DNA of 64,000 nt from Trebonia sp963734665 (GTDB lineage Bacteria; Actinomycetota; Actinomycetes; Streptosporangiales; Streptosporangiaceae). Below, piece by piece: positions 31,878-40,236 of this stretch (positions within the stretch are counted from its first letter, which is position 1; every line of letters starts with the position of its first letter). A model generated the notes under the pieces. It was not told where the DNA came from. It saw only the letters and a list, made by a program, of their open reading frames with translations, and made no database searches. The translations under genes were made by a program, and so were the position numbers. The stretch is from positions 434,001 to 498,000 of the forward strand of contig CAVTIR010000011.1 in the NCBI GenBank assembly GCA_963734665.1, in the 5' to 3' direction.

Positions 31878-31974
31878 CTGCGGTTGCGGTCATCTCACAC
31901 CCCTTTCAAGAGTGGCTCGTGCGCGTGGCGCTCCGCGACTACGTCACAGCCCGCTGTGTTTTCTTCCGTGAGCC

Positions 31975-32007
31975 GTGGTGCCCCAGTGCCGGGCACTGGA
32001 GCACCAC
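31975..32007. terminator. Strong bidirectional hairpin between convergent genes
   Basis: GTGGTG..CCAGTGC (31975-31989) pairs with GCACTGG..CACCAC (31993-32007). It lies between the end of the M28 gene (+) and the end of the NMT1-like gene (-), the right place for a shared terminator. Confidence 0.6.
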
Positions 32008-32037
32008 GTTCATATCGGGGCTGCCCCGCGTTGGGCG

Positions 32038-33102
32038 TTAGGGTGTGGTGCTCGCGGGCAGGTAGGCGGTGCTGACCGCCCCGTTCAGCAGCGCAGGCGA
32101 CGGCTGCTCGATCAGCCCGAGCCCGGCCAGGACCTTTGCCCCGTTCGCCCACCCCACAGCGGTCATCCCCGCACCAGGCGCCCACTTGCGCGATCGGATT
32201 GTCTGCGTGATCAGGGCCGGGGTGATCGGGCCGAAGCTGCCCGCCAGGTCATTGGATGCGGTCACGGGGTCCTTCAGGAGGTAGTCGTCAGCCTTGCCGA
32301 TCGCCGCGCATACGGCCCTGTCCACGCGGGCGTTGCCGCTGACGTAGCTCCTCGTCCCCAGGATGCCCTCCCAGGGCACCTGTGCCAGCGAACTGATCTG
32401 GTTCGTGTCGAAGACCACCTTCCCGCTGCCCTGCTGTATCACCTGGTCCGGCACGGGCTCATCGTCGAATACGGCCCCGACCTCGCCGTGCGCGTAGGCG
32501 GGGGCGAGACCTGACTGGGTGATGTCAACCAGGTGGAGCCAGTTGGCTGGCAATCCCTCTTCCTTGAGCAGACCGGTGAGGATGAGTCCGGGCGCGGACG
32601 CCGCGGTGCCGACGATGCCGACGCTGACGCCGCGCAGCGCGTGAAACAGCGCCGGAACCGACATGCCGCTGGATGCGTGCGAGCTGGTCAGGGTGGCCGG
32701 GTTGAGCGCCAAGGCGTACTCGGGCCCGTCATATTCGGTACATATATCCTCGACCGGCACGCCTTTCTCGGCCGCGGTGATCATCGCGACCGCGTTCACC
32801 GAGGTGTACTGGACGCTCCCGGACACCATGGCCGCGTCCGCGGTGGTGTCACTCGCGAGTACGACTATGTGCGCGTCGATTCCCTCCTGCCGGAAATACC
32901 CGAGCGTGCTGGCCAGGTAGACCGGCGCCTGCGAGGGCGCGTCGACGGGCAGGGCGATGGTAATCGGGCTCAGGCTCGTCGTGCCCGCCACGGAAGATGC
33001 GGTGGAGGACGCCGACGAGCACGCGCCGACGATCAGTGCCACGGTCGCGGCGATGGCCGCCGGGAGGAGGCGACGGCGGATAGGTTTGCGATTGCTGCGC
33101 AC
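32038..33102 (-). CDS. NMT1/ThiY/SsuA-like ABC substrate-binding lipoprotein
   Basis: 354 aa from the GTG at 33102 (GGAG 6 nt upstream; a TTG five codons earlier is weaker). Lipobox IVGAC with Cys28. The fold matches NMT1-type binding proteins: ITIALPVDAPSQAPVYLAST LGYF .. SVQYTSVNAVAMITAAEKGV P .. VGIVGTAASAPGLIL .. GEVGAVFDDEPVPDQ. Such proteins bind thiamine pyrimidines, riboflavin, sulfonates, nitrate or taurine. No permease or ATPase gene is adjacent. Encoded directly after a thiamine-diphosphate enzyme, 37 nt downstream on the same strand. Confidence 0.8.
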   Translation of the reverse strand: MRSNRKPIRRRLLPAAIAATVALIVGACSSASSTASSVAGTTSLSPITIALPVDAPSQAPVYLASTLGYFRQEGIDAHIVVLASDTTADAAMVSGSVQYTSVNAVAMITAAEKGVPVEDICTEYDGPEYALALNPATLTSSHASSGMSVPALFHALRGVSVGIVGTAASAPGLILTGLLKEEGLPANWLHLVDITQSGLAPAYAHGEVGAVFDDEPVPDQVIQQGSGKVVFDTNQISSLAQVPWEGILGTRSYVSGNARVDRAVCAAIGKADDYLLKDPVTASNDLAGSFGPITPALITQTIRSRKWAPGAGMTAVGWANGAKVLAGLGLIEQPSPALLNGAVSTAYLPASTTP

Positions 33103-33139
33103 GGCTGCTCCTAACAACGGATAGCGGCGGGCGGACGGC

Positions 33140-34903
33140 TCACCGGCGGCGGCAAACCACGTCCACCAGGGCGGGAGTGCCCGTCCGCTGGACGTGATCG
33201 GCCGCGCGGCGGACCGCGGCGTTGACTTTGTCCGGGTCCTCGATCGGGCCCTCCGCGTACCAGGAGAAGGAGCGGGCCAGCGTGGCGAAGTCGGGAGCGG
33301 GCTGGTCGATCTCCATCCCGATGTAGGCCCGCTCGATCGGAGTCGACCGCTGCCGGGCGAGCCGCTCCTGGTGTTCCCAGTCGTTGTAGTAGGCGCGGTT
33401 GTTGAACATGACGACCAGCAGTGGCAGCCGGTAGTAAGACGCCACCCACAGCGCGCCGGCGTCGAACATCAGGTCCCCGTCGGGTTGCAGGTCGACGACG
33501 AGACGGCCGGTACCGCGATTGGCGAGGGCGACGCCGAGCGAGATGCCGATCTGCGTGGCGGTGCCGAGGGAATCGCCCGGGTGCCGGTAGGGCGCGTCGA
33601 AGTCCCACAGCCGCGGCGCCCAGCCGGCAGCGGTACCGGCGGTCAGCACCCAGTCATGGCCGGAAACCGCGTCCCAGACTTCCGCGGCCAGTCGGGAGGT
33701 CGCCACCGGGGAAAGGCTCGCCTCGCTGGCTGCCGTGGCGGCCCAAGCTGCCCACTGCGCGTCGTGTTTGCGGCCGAGCTCGGCGCGGTAGGCTTCCCGC
33801 TCCGCAACGCGGTCGGGTGAATCGGCGGCGACCAGCTCTCGGCACAGGTCGAGCAGCATGGGCAGGGCGACGACGGTGTCCGCGGCGACCTGAATGTCGG
33901 TTTCCAGCAGCGCCGCGTAGTCCTCGCTCCATGCGGACAGCCCGAGGTCGTTGAACCCGAGGTCGAGGACGGTGGTGCCGGGAGCCAGCCGGGAGGTGAC
34001 GGTGCGGCTGGTGGAGTCGAGCCGCTGCGTGGGCTTGCCCATGTCCTTGACGTCGAGGAACAAAACGCAGTCGGCGTGTTCCAGCGCGTCGGTCCCGGTC
34101 GCGCACAGCGGGTGGCGGTTAGGGAAGTTCAGCCGGAGGCCGGTATCGACCACTCCGGCCCCGGTCAGTTCGGCCAGCTCGGTGAGCTGGCCGAAGGCCC
34201 GCGGATCACGCCCGGCGTAGCCGGCGACGATCACGGGGCGGCGGGCGGCACACAGCCGTTCGGCGAGGCGCCGCAGCGCCGCGGGGTCAGGTCCCAGCCG
34301 CGACGGCACGCCGAGACGGCTGAAGTCCGGCAGCGGGACCGGCTCCTCGAGGGGTGTTTCCTGGAGTCCGGCGTCGAGGGCGACGTAGACCGGGCCGCGC
34401 GGCTCGGTCATCGCGACCCGGTAGGCCCGCGATAGCGTCCCCGGTACGTCGTGGACCGACCGCGGCTCATGATCCCACTTGGTGAAGTCCCGCACGGCGT
34501 TGCCCTGCACGTTAGCCGAATGGATCCAGTCGATGTTAGGCCGCCGCCTATCATGCGTGGCGGGCCCTGAGCCGCCGAATACCACGACGGGCACCCGGTC
34601 GAGATACGCGTAGTAGATGCCCATCGCGCCGTGCAGGAGCCCCACCACGTTGTGCAGGATCACCCCCATCGGCTCGCCGGACGCCTTCGCGTACCCGTGC
34701 GCCAGTCCCACGGCGATCTTCTCGTGCGGGCAGCAGATCATCTCCATCTCGTTGCCGGCGTAGTTCACCAGCGAGTCGTGCAGCCCGCGGTAGGAGGAGC
34801 CTGGGTTGAGGGAGAGATACCGCAGCCCCATGGCGCGGATCGAGTCCACCATGACGTCCGATCCCCACTCGGGTGCTACCTGTTCCGTTTTTTCCGCTGC
34901 CAT
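33140..34903 (-). CDS. Thiamine-diphosphate-dependent decarboxylase/lyase-family enzyme
   Basis: 587 aa from the ATG at 34903 (GGAGGTCAAGG upstream). Three-domain ThDP enzyme. The PYR domain has the catalytic Glu in CCPHEKIAVGLAHGYAKASG (~65). The middle domain reads RPVIVAGYAGRDPRAFGQL. The PP domain has the ThDP/Mg motif as DLQPDGDLMFDAGALWVASY followed by MFNNRAYYND. It resembles the acetolactate synthase/benzoylformate decarboxylase family without being a clear IlvB. Substrate unknown; pairing with a binding lipoprotein suggests a catabolic acid. Longer in-frame starts upstream are less well supported. Confidence 0.85.
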   Translation of the reverse strand: MAAEKTEQVAPEWGSDVMVDSIRAMGLRYLSLNPGSSYRGLHDSLVNYAGNEMEMICCPHEKIAVGLAHGYAKASGEPMGVILHNVVGLLHGAMGIYYAYLDRVPVVVFGGSGPATHDRRRPNIDWIHSANVQGNAVRDFTKWDHEPRSVHDVPGTLSRAYRVAMTEPRGPVYVALDAGLQETPLEEPVPLPDFSRLGVPSRLGPDPAALRRLAERLCAARRPVIVAGYAGRDPRAFGQLTELAELTGAGVVDTGLRLNFPNRHPLCATGTDALEHADCVLFLDVKDMGKPTQRLDSTSRTVTSRLAPGTTVLDLGFNDLGLSAWSEDYAALLETDIQVAADTVVALPMLLDLCRELVAADSPDRVAEREAYRAELGRKHDAQWAAWAATAASEASLSPVATSRLAAEVWDAVSGHDWVLTAGTAAGWAPRLWDFDAPYRHPGDSLGTATQIGISLGVALANRGTGRLVVDLQPDGDLMFDAGALWVASYYRLPLLVVMFNNRAYYNDWEHQERLARQRSTPIERAYIGMEIDQPAPDFATLARSFSWYAEGPIEDPDKVNAAVRRAADHVQRTGTPALVDVVCRRR

Positions 34904-35687
34904 CCTTGACCTCCGGTAGGTCCTCACGCATGTGCACCGACTGCCCTGAGTCTGGCATAACGTCATACCATTAGCAATTAAGATCACAATCACGATTCGG
35001 CAAAACGGTGTACGCGATGCCCAAGGATGATGTCGACGTATGGAGTTCAGCGACGCCTCCCCGCCGACAGCGACCCCGACGCGGGACACGGCAAAGTCGT
35101 GAATTGAGGCTGTGACCTGCGGTGCTGTAGCGGCGGGTGATGCGTCCGGCGGGTCTGCGGGTGGCAGGCGGGGCCCGGGCGGAACGATGGAGGTTCCCAC
35201 GCTCACCATCGTCTGCCACGAGGAATCCCGGCCAGTTCGCCTGCCTAATCCTGCTCTGGAACGTGGAGTCGGTCTGGAAGCCGGCCGCAACCAGTTCCCT
35301 CTCGGGAGCGTTCGGGGTTCCCGGGCGCTGCCGGGCGTGAAGATGGCCTCGGCCGGACTCGGCTGGGCCACGGATCCCTAAACGCAGATCATCTGGGGAA
35401 TCGGATATATCAAGGCCACGTATGGGACTCCGGAGATGGCATGGGCCACGAACTCGCCTTTGGGTGGTACTGACCACAGGCGCGCCGAGTTCAAGGGTGA
35501 TCGGGGGGAACCAGCCGGCCGTTCGGAATGATCACGGAGCTTTCCTGCTAGCCGGTAGGGGGAATGGGCGCCTGCTGCGAAGACGGGAGGCGGTTGCGTC
35601 GGCGATCCTGCGAGTACACGGGATAAGGCCGATAGCAAAGGAGAACGCCCAGCCACGGTGCTGTCGCGGGCGCGGAGAGGATGCATG
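34904..35687. other. Intergenic region with a lytic-transglycosylase scrap
   Basis: Mostly non-coding by eye. At 35382-35456 (+) a startless frame reads TQIIWGIGYIKATYGTPEMA then W, like the end of SLT-type transglycosylases in phage tape-measure or Rpf-like proteins (QIxWGLxYIxxxYGxPxxAW). Around 35180-35300 (-) a second scrap reads VAAGFQTDSTFQSRIRQANW, family unknown. The rest holds nothing I can support. Confidence 0.35.
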
Positions 35688-35957
35688 ATGTACGAGACCC
35701 CGGCTGGTTTTTCTGGTAACCCGTGCGCGGGACAGAACCGGTACCGGGATTACCGCGCCGGCGCCGATGACGGCCTGCGGGAGCGGTCGGTACGTACGCT
35801 GCGGCGACTGGGGCGGATGGCTTCCGCAATCTATGTCCGACATGATGGGCTGCCTTTGCACAGCACAGGGCTGATCTGGACCACGTCGGCGGACCTGATC
35901 GATGACGTGATCCGGGGGGCGGAGCAGATTACCTGGGAAGCCGCCGGATGCCCCTGA
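35688..35957 (+). CDS. Small hypothetical protein
   Basis: 89 aa, start ATG at 35688 (another ATG directly before it). MYETPAGFSGNPCAGQNRYR .. ERSVRTLRRLGRMASAIYVR .. SADLIDDVIRGAEQITWEAA. Soluble, mixed helical; no known family. It is followed 15 nt later by another small gene in the same direction, so the two may form an operon. Confidence 0.45.
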   Translation: MYETPAGFSGNPCAGQNRYRDYRAGADDGLRERSVRTLRRLGRMASAIYVRHDGLPLHSTGLIWTTSADLIDDVIRGAEQITWEAAGCP

Positions 35958-35972
35958 TAACGGGGTGACACC

Positions 35973-36116
35973 GTGAGCACGCTGTACTACTGCTGGATGT
36001 GCGAGACGCCGGTGTGCGGGGAGCCCCTGTCCGATACTCATTATGAGAGCGACAGGGTGATCTTCTTCTGCTCACCGCGGCACTGGGGCGAATACCAGGC
36101 TTTGAAAGAGCTGTGA
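35973..36116 (+). CDS. 47-residue Cys-rich protein
   Basis: GTG start, protein MSTLYYCWMCETPVCGEPLS .. ESDRVIFFCSPRHWGEYQAL then KEL, stop TGA at 36114-36116. Pattern CxxC-x4-C .. FFCSPRHW suggests a small zinc-binding (TRASH/MYM-like) finger. The sequence is strongly protein-like despite its length, and it continues the direction of 35688-35957. Function unknown. Confidence 0.5.
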   Translation: MSTLYYCWMCETPVCGEPLSDTHYESDRVIFFCSPRHWGEYQALKEL

Positions 36117-36280
36117 GCGCCGCTCGACGGGTAATGGCCAAGCTTGCACAGTTCCCTGGAGCGCAGCAGCGCCTCGTTCACGTGAGTGGATTTCACGGGA
36201 GTGGATGAGGCCGCCACCCCCTCCGTGCTGCGGGGCGGAGCACACTGGCGCCCGGGGGCATTTCCAGTACGCTCTGCCGA

Positions 36281-36800
36281 GTGAAACGTGCCATAGATGT
36301 CCCGCCGTTCGGCGAGCTCGCCGATCCCCGGGTGCTGGCCGAGCTGGCCTCAGCGGCGGAGGAACGCGGCTGGGACGGGTTCTTCGTCTGGGATCACATC
36401 CTTCACCGGTCGCCCGCACGGGCCATTGCCGACCCCTGGGTCGCACTGGCCGCCATCGCGTGCGCTACAAGCACGCTGCGGATCGGACCGATGGTCACCC
36501 CGTTGTCACGGCGCCGGGTGCAAAAGCTGGCCAGGGAAACCGTCACGCTCGACATCCTCAGCTCCGGCCGGCTCACCCTCGGCGTCGGCCTCGGCAGCGC
36601 ACGCAACGACGAGTTCGAGCCGTTCGGCGAGGTCACCGACCCGCGCGAGCGCGCCCGGCTACTGGACAACGGCCTGACGGACCTGGCCAGGTACTGGTCG
36701 GGTGACTTCGAGCCGGTCCCGGTCCAGCGCCCCAGGATCCCCGTCTGGGTTGCCGGCGGATGGCCGTACCGTCGCCCGGTTGAGCGGGCACTGCGCTGGG
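36281..36800 (+). pseudogene. LLM-class F420-dependent oxidoreductase, 3'-truncated
   Basis: MKRAIDVPPFGELADPRVLA .. WDGFFVWDHILHR .. TSTLRIGPMVTPLSRRRVQK LARET .. GRLTLGVGLGSARNDEFEPF .. PRIPVWVAGGWPYRRPVERA: a typical luciferase-like monooxygenase/F420 enzyme up to about residue 173. Family members continue for another ~80-120 residues. Here the frame instead enters the antisense of the CMD gene (36829-37284) and stops at 36937. So the gene has lost its 3' end at a junction near 36800. Its first 52 nt are duplicated at 9196. Confidence 0.75.
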
Positions 36801-36828
36801 CGCTCCCGCCAGGGATTCAGCTCTCCGG

Positions 36829-37284
36829 TCAGTTGTACGGGGTCCCGGGCGGGACCCGAAGGGTGGTGTTGATGCGGTTGAAGAAGTTGCTGACCCCCAC
36901 CATCAGCACTAGGGCCCCGAGTTGCCGCTCGTCGTAGTGCTTCGCGGCCTCGTCCCAGATGTCGTCGGTGACTGCGCCTGGCCGGTCGGCGAGGCGGGTC
37001 GCGGCCTCGGTGAGCGCCAGCGCGGCGCGTTCGGCGTCGTCGAAGAGTTCGCTGTCGTACCACGCGGCGACGGCGGACAGCTTCTCGGGGCTTACGCCGG
37101 CCTTTGTCATGTTCTTCGCGCCGGCGTCGACGCAGAAGCTGCAGCCGTTGATCTGGCTCGCGCGCAGGTGCACAAGCTCGAGCGTCTGCCGCGGGACGCC
37201 CCCGGCGTAGATGGCCTTGAACAGGTGCTGGACGCCGGTGGTGAGATCGGGGTTGGGTGTCATCTGCTGGATACGTGCTGCCAT
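36829..37284 (-). CDS. Carboxymuconolactone decarboxylase/AhpD-like protein
   Basis: 151 aa. LVHLRASQINGCSFCVDAGA with the redox CxxC (~51-54), followed by NMTKAGVSPEKLSAVAAWYD, is the CMD/AhpD signature; it probably acts as a peroxidase-type disulfide protein. ATG preceded by GGAGGAGAG. It is divergent from an ECF41 sigma gene. ECF41 sigma factors are typically linked to and control a carboxymuconolactone decarboxylase, oxidoreductase or epimerase, so this is the expected target gene. The shared promoter (37323-37397) supports it. Confidence 0.88.
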   Translation of the reverse strand: MAARIQQMTPNPDLTTGVQHLFKAIYAGGVPRQTLELVHLRASQINGCSFCVDAGAKNMTKAGVSPEKLSAVAAWYDSELFDDAERAALALTEAATRLADRPGAVTDDIWDEAAKHYDERQLGALVLMVGVSNFFNRINTTLRVPPGTPYN

Positions 37285-37322
37285 CTCTCCTCCATGGAGC
37301 GGACTGCGGGTTCATGGACGGT

Positions 37323-37397
37323 ACTACGACGTCCAGCAGCGGCCGGAGGTAACGCCGGATGGGCGCGTTACCTCACCGGGGCGCGGCGCGTCGTAGT
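37323..37397. promoter_or_regulatory. Symmetric divergent ECF41-type promoter
   Basis: Two nested inverted repeats share the centre 37360: outer ACTACGACG (37323-37331)/CGTCGTAGT (37389-37397), inner GAGGTAACGC (37346-37355)/GCGTTACCTC (37365-37374). Read either way this gives CGTTACC - 16 nt - CGTC, the layout of the reported ECF41 promoter (TGTCACA-N16-CGTC). One arm serves the CMD gene, the other the sigma gene. Confidence 0.75.
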
Positions 37398-37429
37398 GGT
37401 GGCATCGCACGCTGCCGTTCGGGATAAGG

Positions 37430-38302
37430 ATGAGCGTGACAGAAGAAGAGAAGCTGGCCGCCGAATTCGAGACCCACCGGCCCTACCTGCACGCGATCGC
37501 GTTCCGCGTGCTCGGCTCGCACTCTGACGCGGACGACGCCGTGCAGGAGGCGTGGCTGCGCCTTGCCCGGGCCGGCGGCAAGAGCATCGAGGACCTGCGC
37601 GGCTGGCTCACCACCGTGACCGGCCGTATCTGCCTTGACCTGCTCCGCAGGCGCGGAACGCGGGGCGAGGAGCCGCTTGAGCTCAGCGTCGGCATGCTCG
37701 CGCCGGATGCGGGGGCGCGGAACAGTCCCGAGGAGGAGGCCCTGCTCGCGGACTCCGTCGGTCTCGCCCTGTACGTCGTCATGGACGCTCTCACCCCGGC
37801 CGAGCGGGTGTCGTTCGTCCTGCACGACGTGTTCGAGATCCCGTTCGACACGATCGCCGCCATACTCGGCCGCAGCACCCCGGCCGCGAAGATGCTCGCC
37901 ACCCGGGCCCGCGCGCGGGTCCGCCTGGGCACGCCGGCCACCGCCGCGGACACGGCCGCCCGGAAGGTCGTCGAGGCGTTCCTCGCGGCGGCAGGCCGGG
38001 GCGACCTCGCGGGACTGCTCGCCGTGCTCGCCCCAGAGGCCGAACTCCGGGTAACCGGCCCCCAGGGGACCGGCGTCGTACGCGGCGCCGAGCAGATCGC
38101 ACGCAACGCGCGGCTGGGCGCGCGCCCGGGCGCACTAGCCCATCCGGCGGTCGTCGACGGCCTGCCAGGCCTTCTCGTCACCGTGGACGGGCAGCCGGTC
38201 ACGGTCCTGGCCTTCACCGTCGCGAACGGTGCCCTCACAACGATCCGCGCGCTGACCGACCCCGACCGACTCGCCCAGATCGTCCCCTCCTGGGTCGCCT
38301 GA
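37430..38302 (+). CDS. sigJ: ECF41-group sigma factor (SigJ-like) with SnoaL-like C-terminal domain
   Basis: 290 aa. Region 2 (ETHRPYLHAIAFRVLGSHSD ADDAVQEAWLR, ~10-75), region 4 (ALTPAERVSFVLHDVFEIPF DTIAAILGRS, ~118-165) and a ~110-residue SnoaL/NTF2-like extension (VVEAFLAAAGRGDLAGLL .. DGLPGLLVTVDGQP .. TDPDRLAQI). ECF41 factors have no anti-sigma; the C-terminal domain regulates activity instead. Divergent from its probable target, the CMD gene. The symbol is by family likeness only. Confidence 0.85.
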   Translation: MSVTEEEKLAAEFETHRPYLHAIAFRVLGSHSDADDAVQEAWLRLARAGGKSIEDLRGWLTTVTGRICLDLLRRRGTRGEEPLELSVGMLAPDAGARNSPEEEALLADSVGLALYVVMDALTPAERVSFVLHDVFEIPFDTIAAILGRSTPAAKMLATRARARVRLGTPATAADTAARKVVEAFLAAAGRGDLAGLLAVLAPEAELRVTGPQGTGVVRGAEQIARNARLGARPGALAHPAVVDGLPGLLVTVDGQPVTVLAFTVANGALTTIRALTDPDRLAQIVPSWVA

Positions 38303-38607
38303 CCACCAGTGACAGCCACGGTGCCGCGGACGTCTCCACCCTCGAGACTGCGCGCTCGACGCCACGGTACGCGAGATGGTCCACAAGCGCCTCCGAGCAA
38401 CGAGCCAGGTCACGATTCCGCAGTCGGCGCTAACCGCTAAGCCATGCACGGGATGTATGGGCTGGAATTCCAGGCGGTCGCCGTGTGCGGCGTGGGGGAC
38501 GGAGTGGTGCCCGCGCCTTTCGCGGTCACGCTGACGCAGGGCGCCTTCACCTGCTCCGGCGGCCAAAACGAGTGGACCCAGGCGAGTGGGACAGTCACAG
38601 TGAAGGC
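38303..38607. other. Intergenic region, nothing supported
   Basis: Just over 300 nt without a credible gene. One minus-strand stretch near 38390-38445 has D-loop-like GGTTAGCG but does not fold into a tRNA by eye. Confidence 0.3.
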
Positions 38608-39282
38608 ATGCGCATCACGTTCCGGCGGTTTCCTGGCGGGGTGGACTCGTACTCGGAGATCGAGCGGGACGACGGGGCGGTCTTCCGGATGGCGGAGTTC
38701 ACCCGGGGCGGGGCGCGGCTCCCGCATGACCTGCGCCACCTGATCGTGGAGCTTGAGCTGGGCGTCACCGACGGGATCTGGGGCACCATCGCCGACGGCG
38801 GGATGTACACCAGCATGCGCTTCGCCGGCGGCCACCGCCTGCCGCACAATGCGGCCCGCAAGTCCGACGCGCTGAAGAAGGCCCGCCATCACCGCATCGG
38901 CCGGGCCGAGCTCTTCGCCAACCTCGCAGAGTCCATCGCTGCCCTGGACTCCCCGGCCGACGCACAGGTCAGGGAAATCATCCAGCGGCACCTCGCGGTC
39001 GTGCCGTTGTCGGAGCCCGGCCAGGACCCGGCGCGGGTCGTCGAACTCCCGCCCCCGGCCGCCCTCGTCGCGGCGGCGGTCGCCCTGCGCGCGGCTGCGG
39101 AGAAGTGGGCCGCCCTCCCGATAGGCGCCGAGCTCTCCTACGAGTGGACGCCCCGCCAGTCCCCCGCCGTGCAGCAGGCCCTGGCGACAGTGCCCGCGCG
39201 GCCCGGCCGCGAGGGCGGGAAGGGCTCCGGGAAGGCCTGGGACCGCCACGGCCAGCGCCGACGGAGCCTCAGGTTGCGGTAA
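38608..39282 (+). CDS. Hypothetical protein
   Basis: 224 aa from an ATG with GAAGG just upstream. MRITFRRFPGGVDSYSEIER DDG .. ADGGMYTSMRFAGGHRLPHN .. HHRIGRAELFANLAESIAAL .. AEKWAALPIGAELSYEWTPR, ending in a basic tail. Composition and third-base GC are those of a real gene. No recognised family, signal or membrane segment. It is convergent with the DUF6247/toxin-like pair at 39283-39901. Confidence 0.6.
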   Translation: MRITFRRFPGGVDSYSEIERDDGAVFRMAEFTRGGARLPHDLRHLIVELELGVTDGIWGTIADGGMYTSMRFAGGHRLPHNAARKSDALKKARHHRIGRAELFANLAESIAALDSPADAQVREIIQRHLAVVPLSEPGQDPARVVELPPPAALVAAAVALRAAAEKWAALPIGAELSYEWTPRQSPAVQQALATVPARPGREGGKGSGKAWDRHGQRRRSLRLR

Positions 39283-39531
39283 CTCGAACCAGGTGACCTG
39301 GAGGATCATGACACGCTCGCCGCAGACGTCTGTCAAGTGCGTGACCATCAGCCCGCCGCGGGACCAGGTGCGCAAGCCGGGAGTCTCGCCGGAATGATTC
39401 TTCCCGTCCAGATAGACCATCGAATCACGAACTGTGATTTCACGGGCCAGCTGGTCAAGTTGCTGCCGCGCTTCAGGCGGAAGGTTATCGAGAAGGTCGT
39501 CCGGATGGCACTCCCAGCGCCAGTCACTCAC
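39283..39531 (-). CDS. Small toxin-like protein of a DUF6247 pair; stop codon lost into the neighbouring gene
   Basis: GTG start at 39531 overlapping the DUF6247 stop by 8 nt. MSDWRWECHPDDLLDNLPPE ARQQ .. REITVRDSMVYLDGKNHSG .. TWSRGGLMVTHLTDVCGERV MILQVTWFE resembles the small RelE/ParE-like partners seen after DUF6247 genes. A natural end is expected near 39283. Instead the frame stays open through the antisense of 38608-39282 and stops only at 38437. Either the 3' end was exchanged, or a long convergent overlap exists. I mark only the part that looks protein-like. Confidence 0.5.
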
Positions 39532-39901
39532 CGGCTACTTTCCTGTGGGCTGCGCGTACAATTTCCCCAGCCTCGTGAATAGCGGCCGCCCGGACCTGGG
39601 CATCCTCGCTTTGCAACGCCTGCTCCGCAGCATGCAGCCGACGGGCGGCCTCCGGGAACCGTTCGATCTCCACGATCACCGCCCACTCGCGGTAGAACAT
39701 GTGGATTGCAGTTACGCTGCCCTCTTCGCCGGCTCGCACGAAGGCTTCCTGCATCATCGTGAAAATCTCCGGCAAGCGGCCAGGGGCCACGGCCGCCACA
39801 GCCTCCCGCAGCGCCTGCAACGTCAAGCTCGGCTGGGGGATAAGGGGACTACCCTGCCCTGGCGCCTGCCCGACCACGTCAAGCCTCCGCGCGATCACCA
39901 T
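39524..39901 (-). CDS. DUF6247 family protein (probable antitoxin-like partner)
   Basis: 125 aa from the ATG at 39901, chosen for the TAGGAGGCTG site just upstream. VREAVAAVAPGRLP-type core is present as LREAVAAVAPGRLPEIFTMM QEAF .. TAIHMFYREWAVIVEIERFP EAARRLHAAEQ .. AAIHEAGEIVRAAHRKVAGE, which I recognise as DUF6247, common in actinomycetes and usually followed by a small toxin-like gene. That is also the case here, with an 8-nt overlap. The toxin-antitoxin role is inference from gene pairing. Confidence 0.65.
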   Translation of the reverse strand: MVIARRLDVVGQAPGQGSPLIPQPSLTLQALREAVAAVAPGRLPEIFTMMQEAFVRAGEEGSVTAIHMFYREWAVIVEIERFPEAARRLHAAEQALQSEDAQVRAAAIHEAGEIVRAAHRKVAGE

Positions 39902-40236
39902 CAGCCTCCTAGCCAGTCTAACTAGTTGCCGCAAGTCTCCCGCTGTCCAACCGAGACTTGACACCGAGTGGCCACGCAGCCCTTTCGGGGACAAAGTACC
40001 CAGGGAAGGCGGGAATTTACTTGATACCGGATCAAATGATATCCGCGCACACCGGAATCAACACAATAATGATGAAATTGGCAACTGCTTGCAATTGGCA
40101 AACTTTGCCAACCCTAACATGCCGACATTGGTCTATTTCTAGGATTGGGGCACCGCTGCGACACTGCATGAAGTTGAGGAACTCATTACAGAACATCCAC
40201 ATGGAATTCACGTGCTCCACGCAATATCCTGTGGAT
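39902..40236. other. AT-richer intergenic region with palindromes
   Basis: Clearly lower GC than its surroundings from ~40010 to 40235. It includes a 17-bp palindrome (listed separately) and the likely promoter of the RHH gene. No gene seen. Confidence 0.4.
40095..40111. promoter_or_regulatory. Palindrome, possible operator of the RHH antitoxin gene
   Basis: TTGGCAAA-C-TTTGCCAA, a perfect 8-bp dyad around one base, with a related TTGGCAA 20 nt to the left. RHH antitoxins bind such repeats upstream of their own genes; the ATG is 126 nt downstream. Confidence 0.5.

Noticed and set aside
38390..38450. tRNA-like segment on the minus strand (GGTTAGCG D-loop-like)
   Set aside because: No acceptor stem, T-loop GTTCRANNC or consistent cloverleaf could be drawn.
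38437..39282. Minus-strand continuation of the toxin-like frame
   Set aside because: It is the antisense of a well-formed plus-strand gene and its product turns into low-complexity Arg/Gly/Ala; only the first ~80 codons look real.
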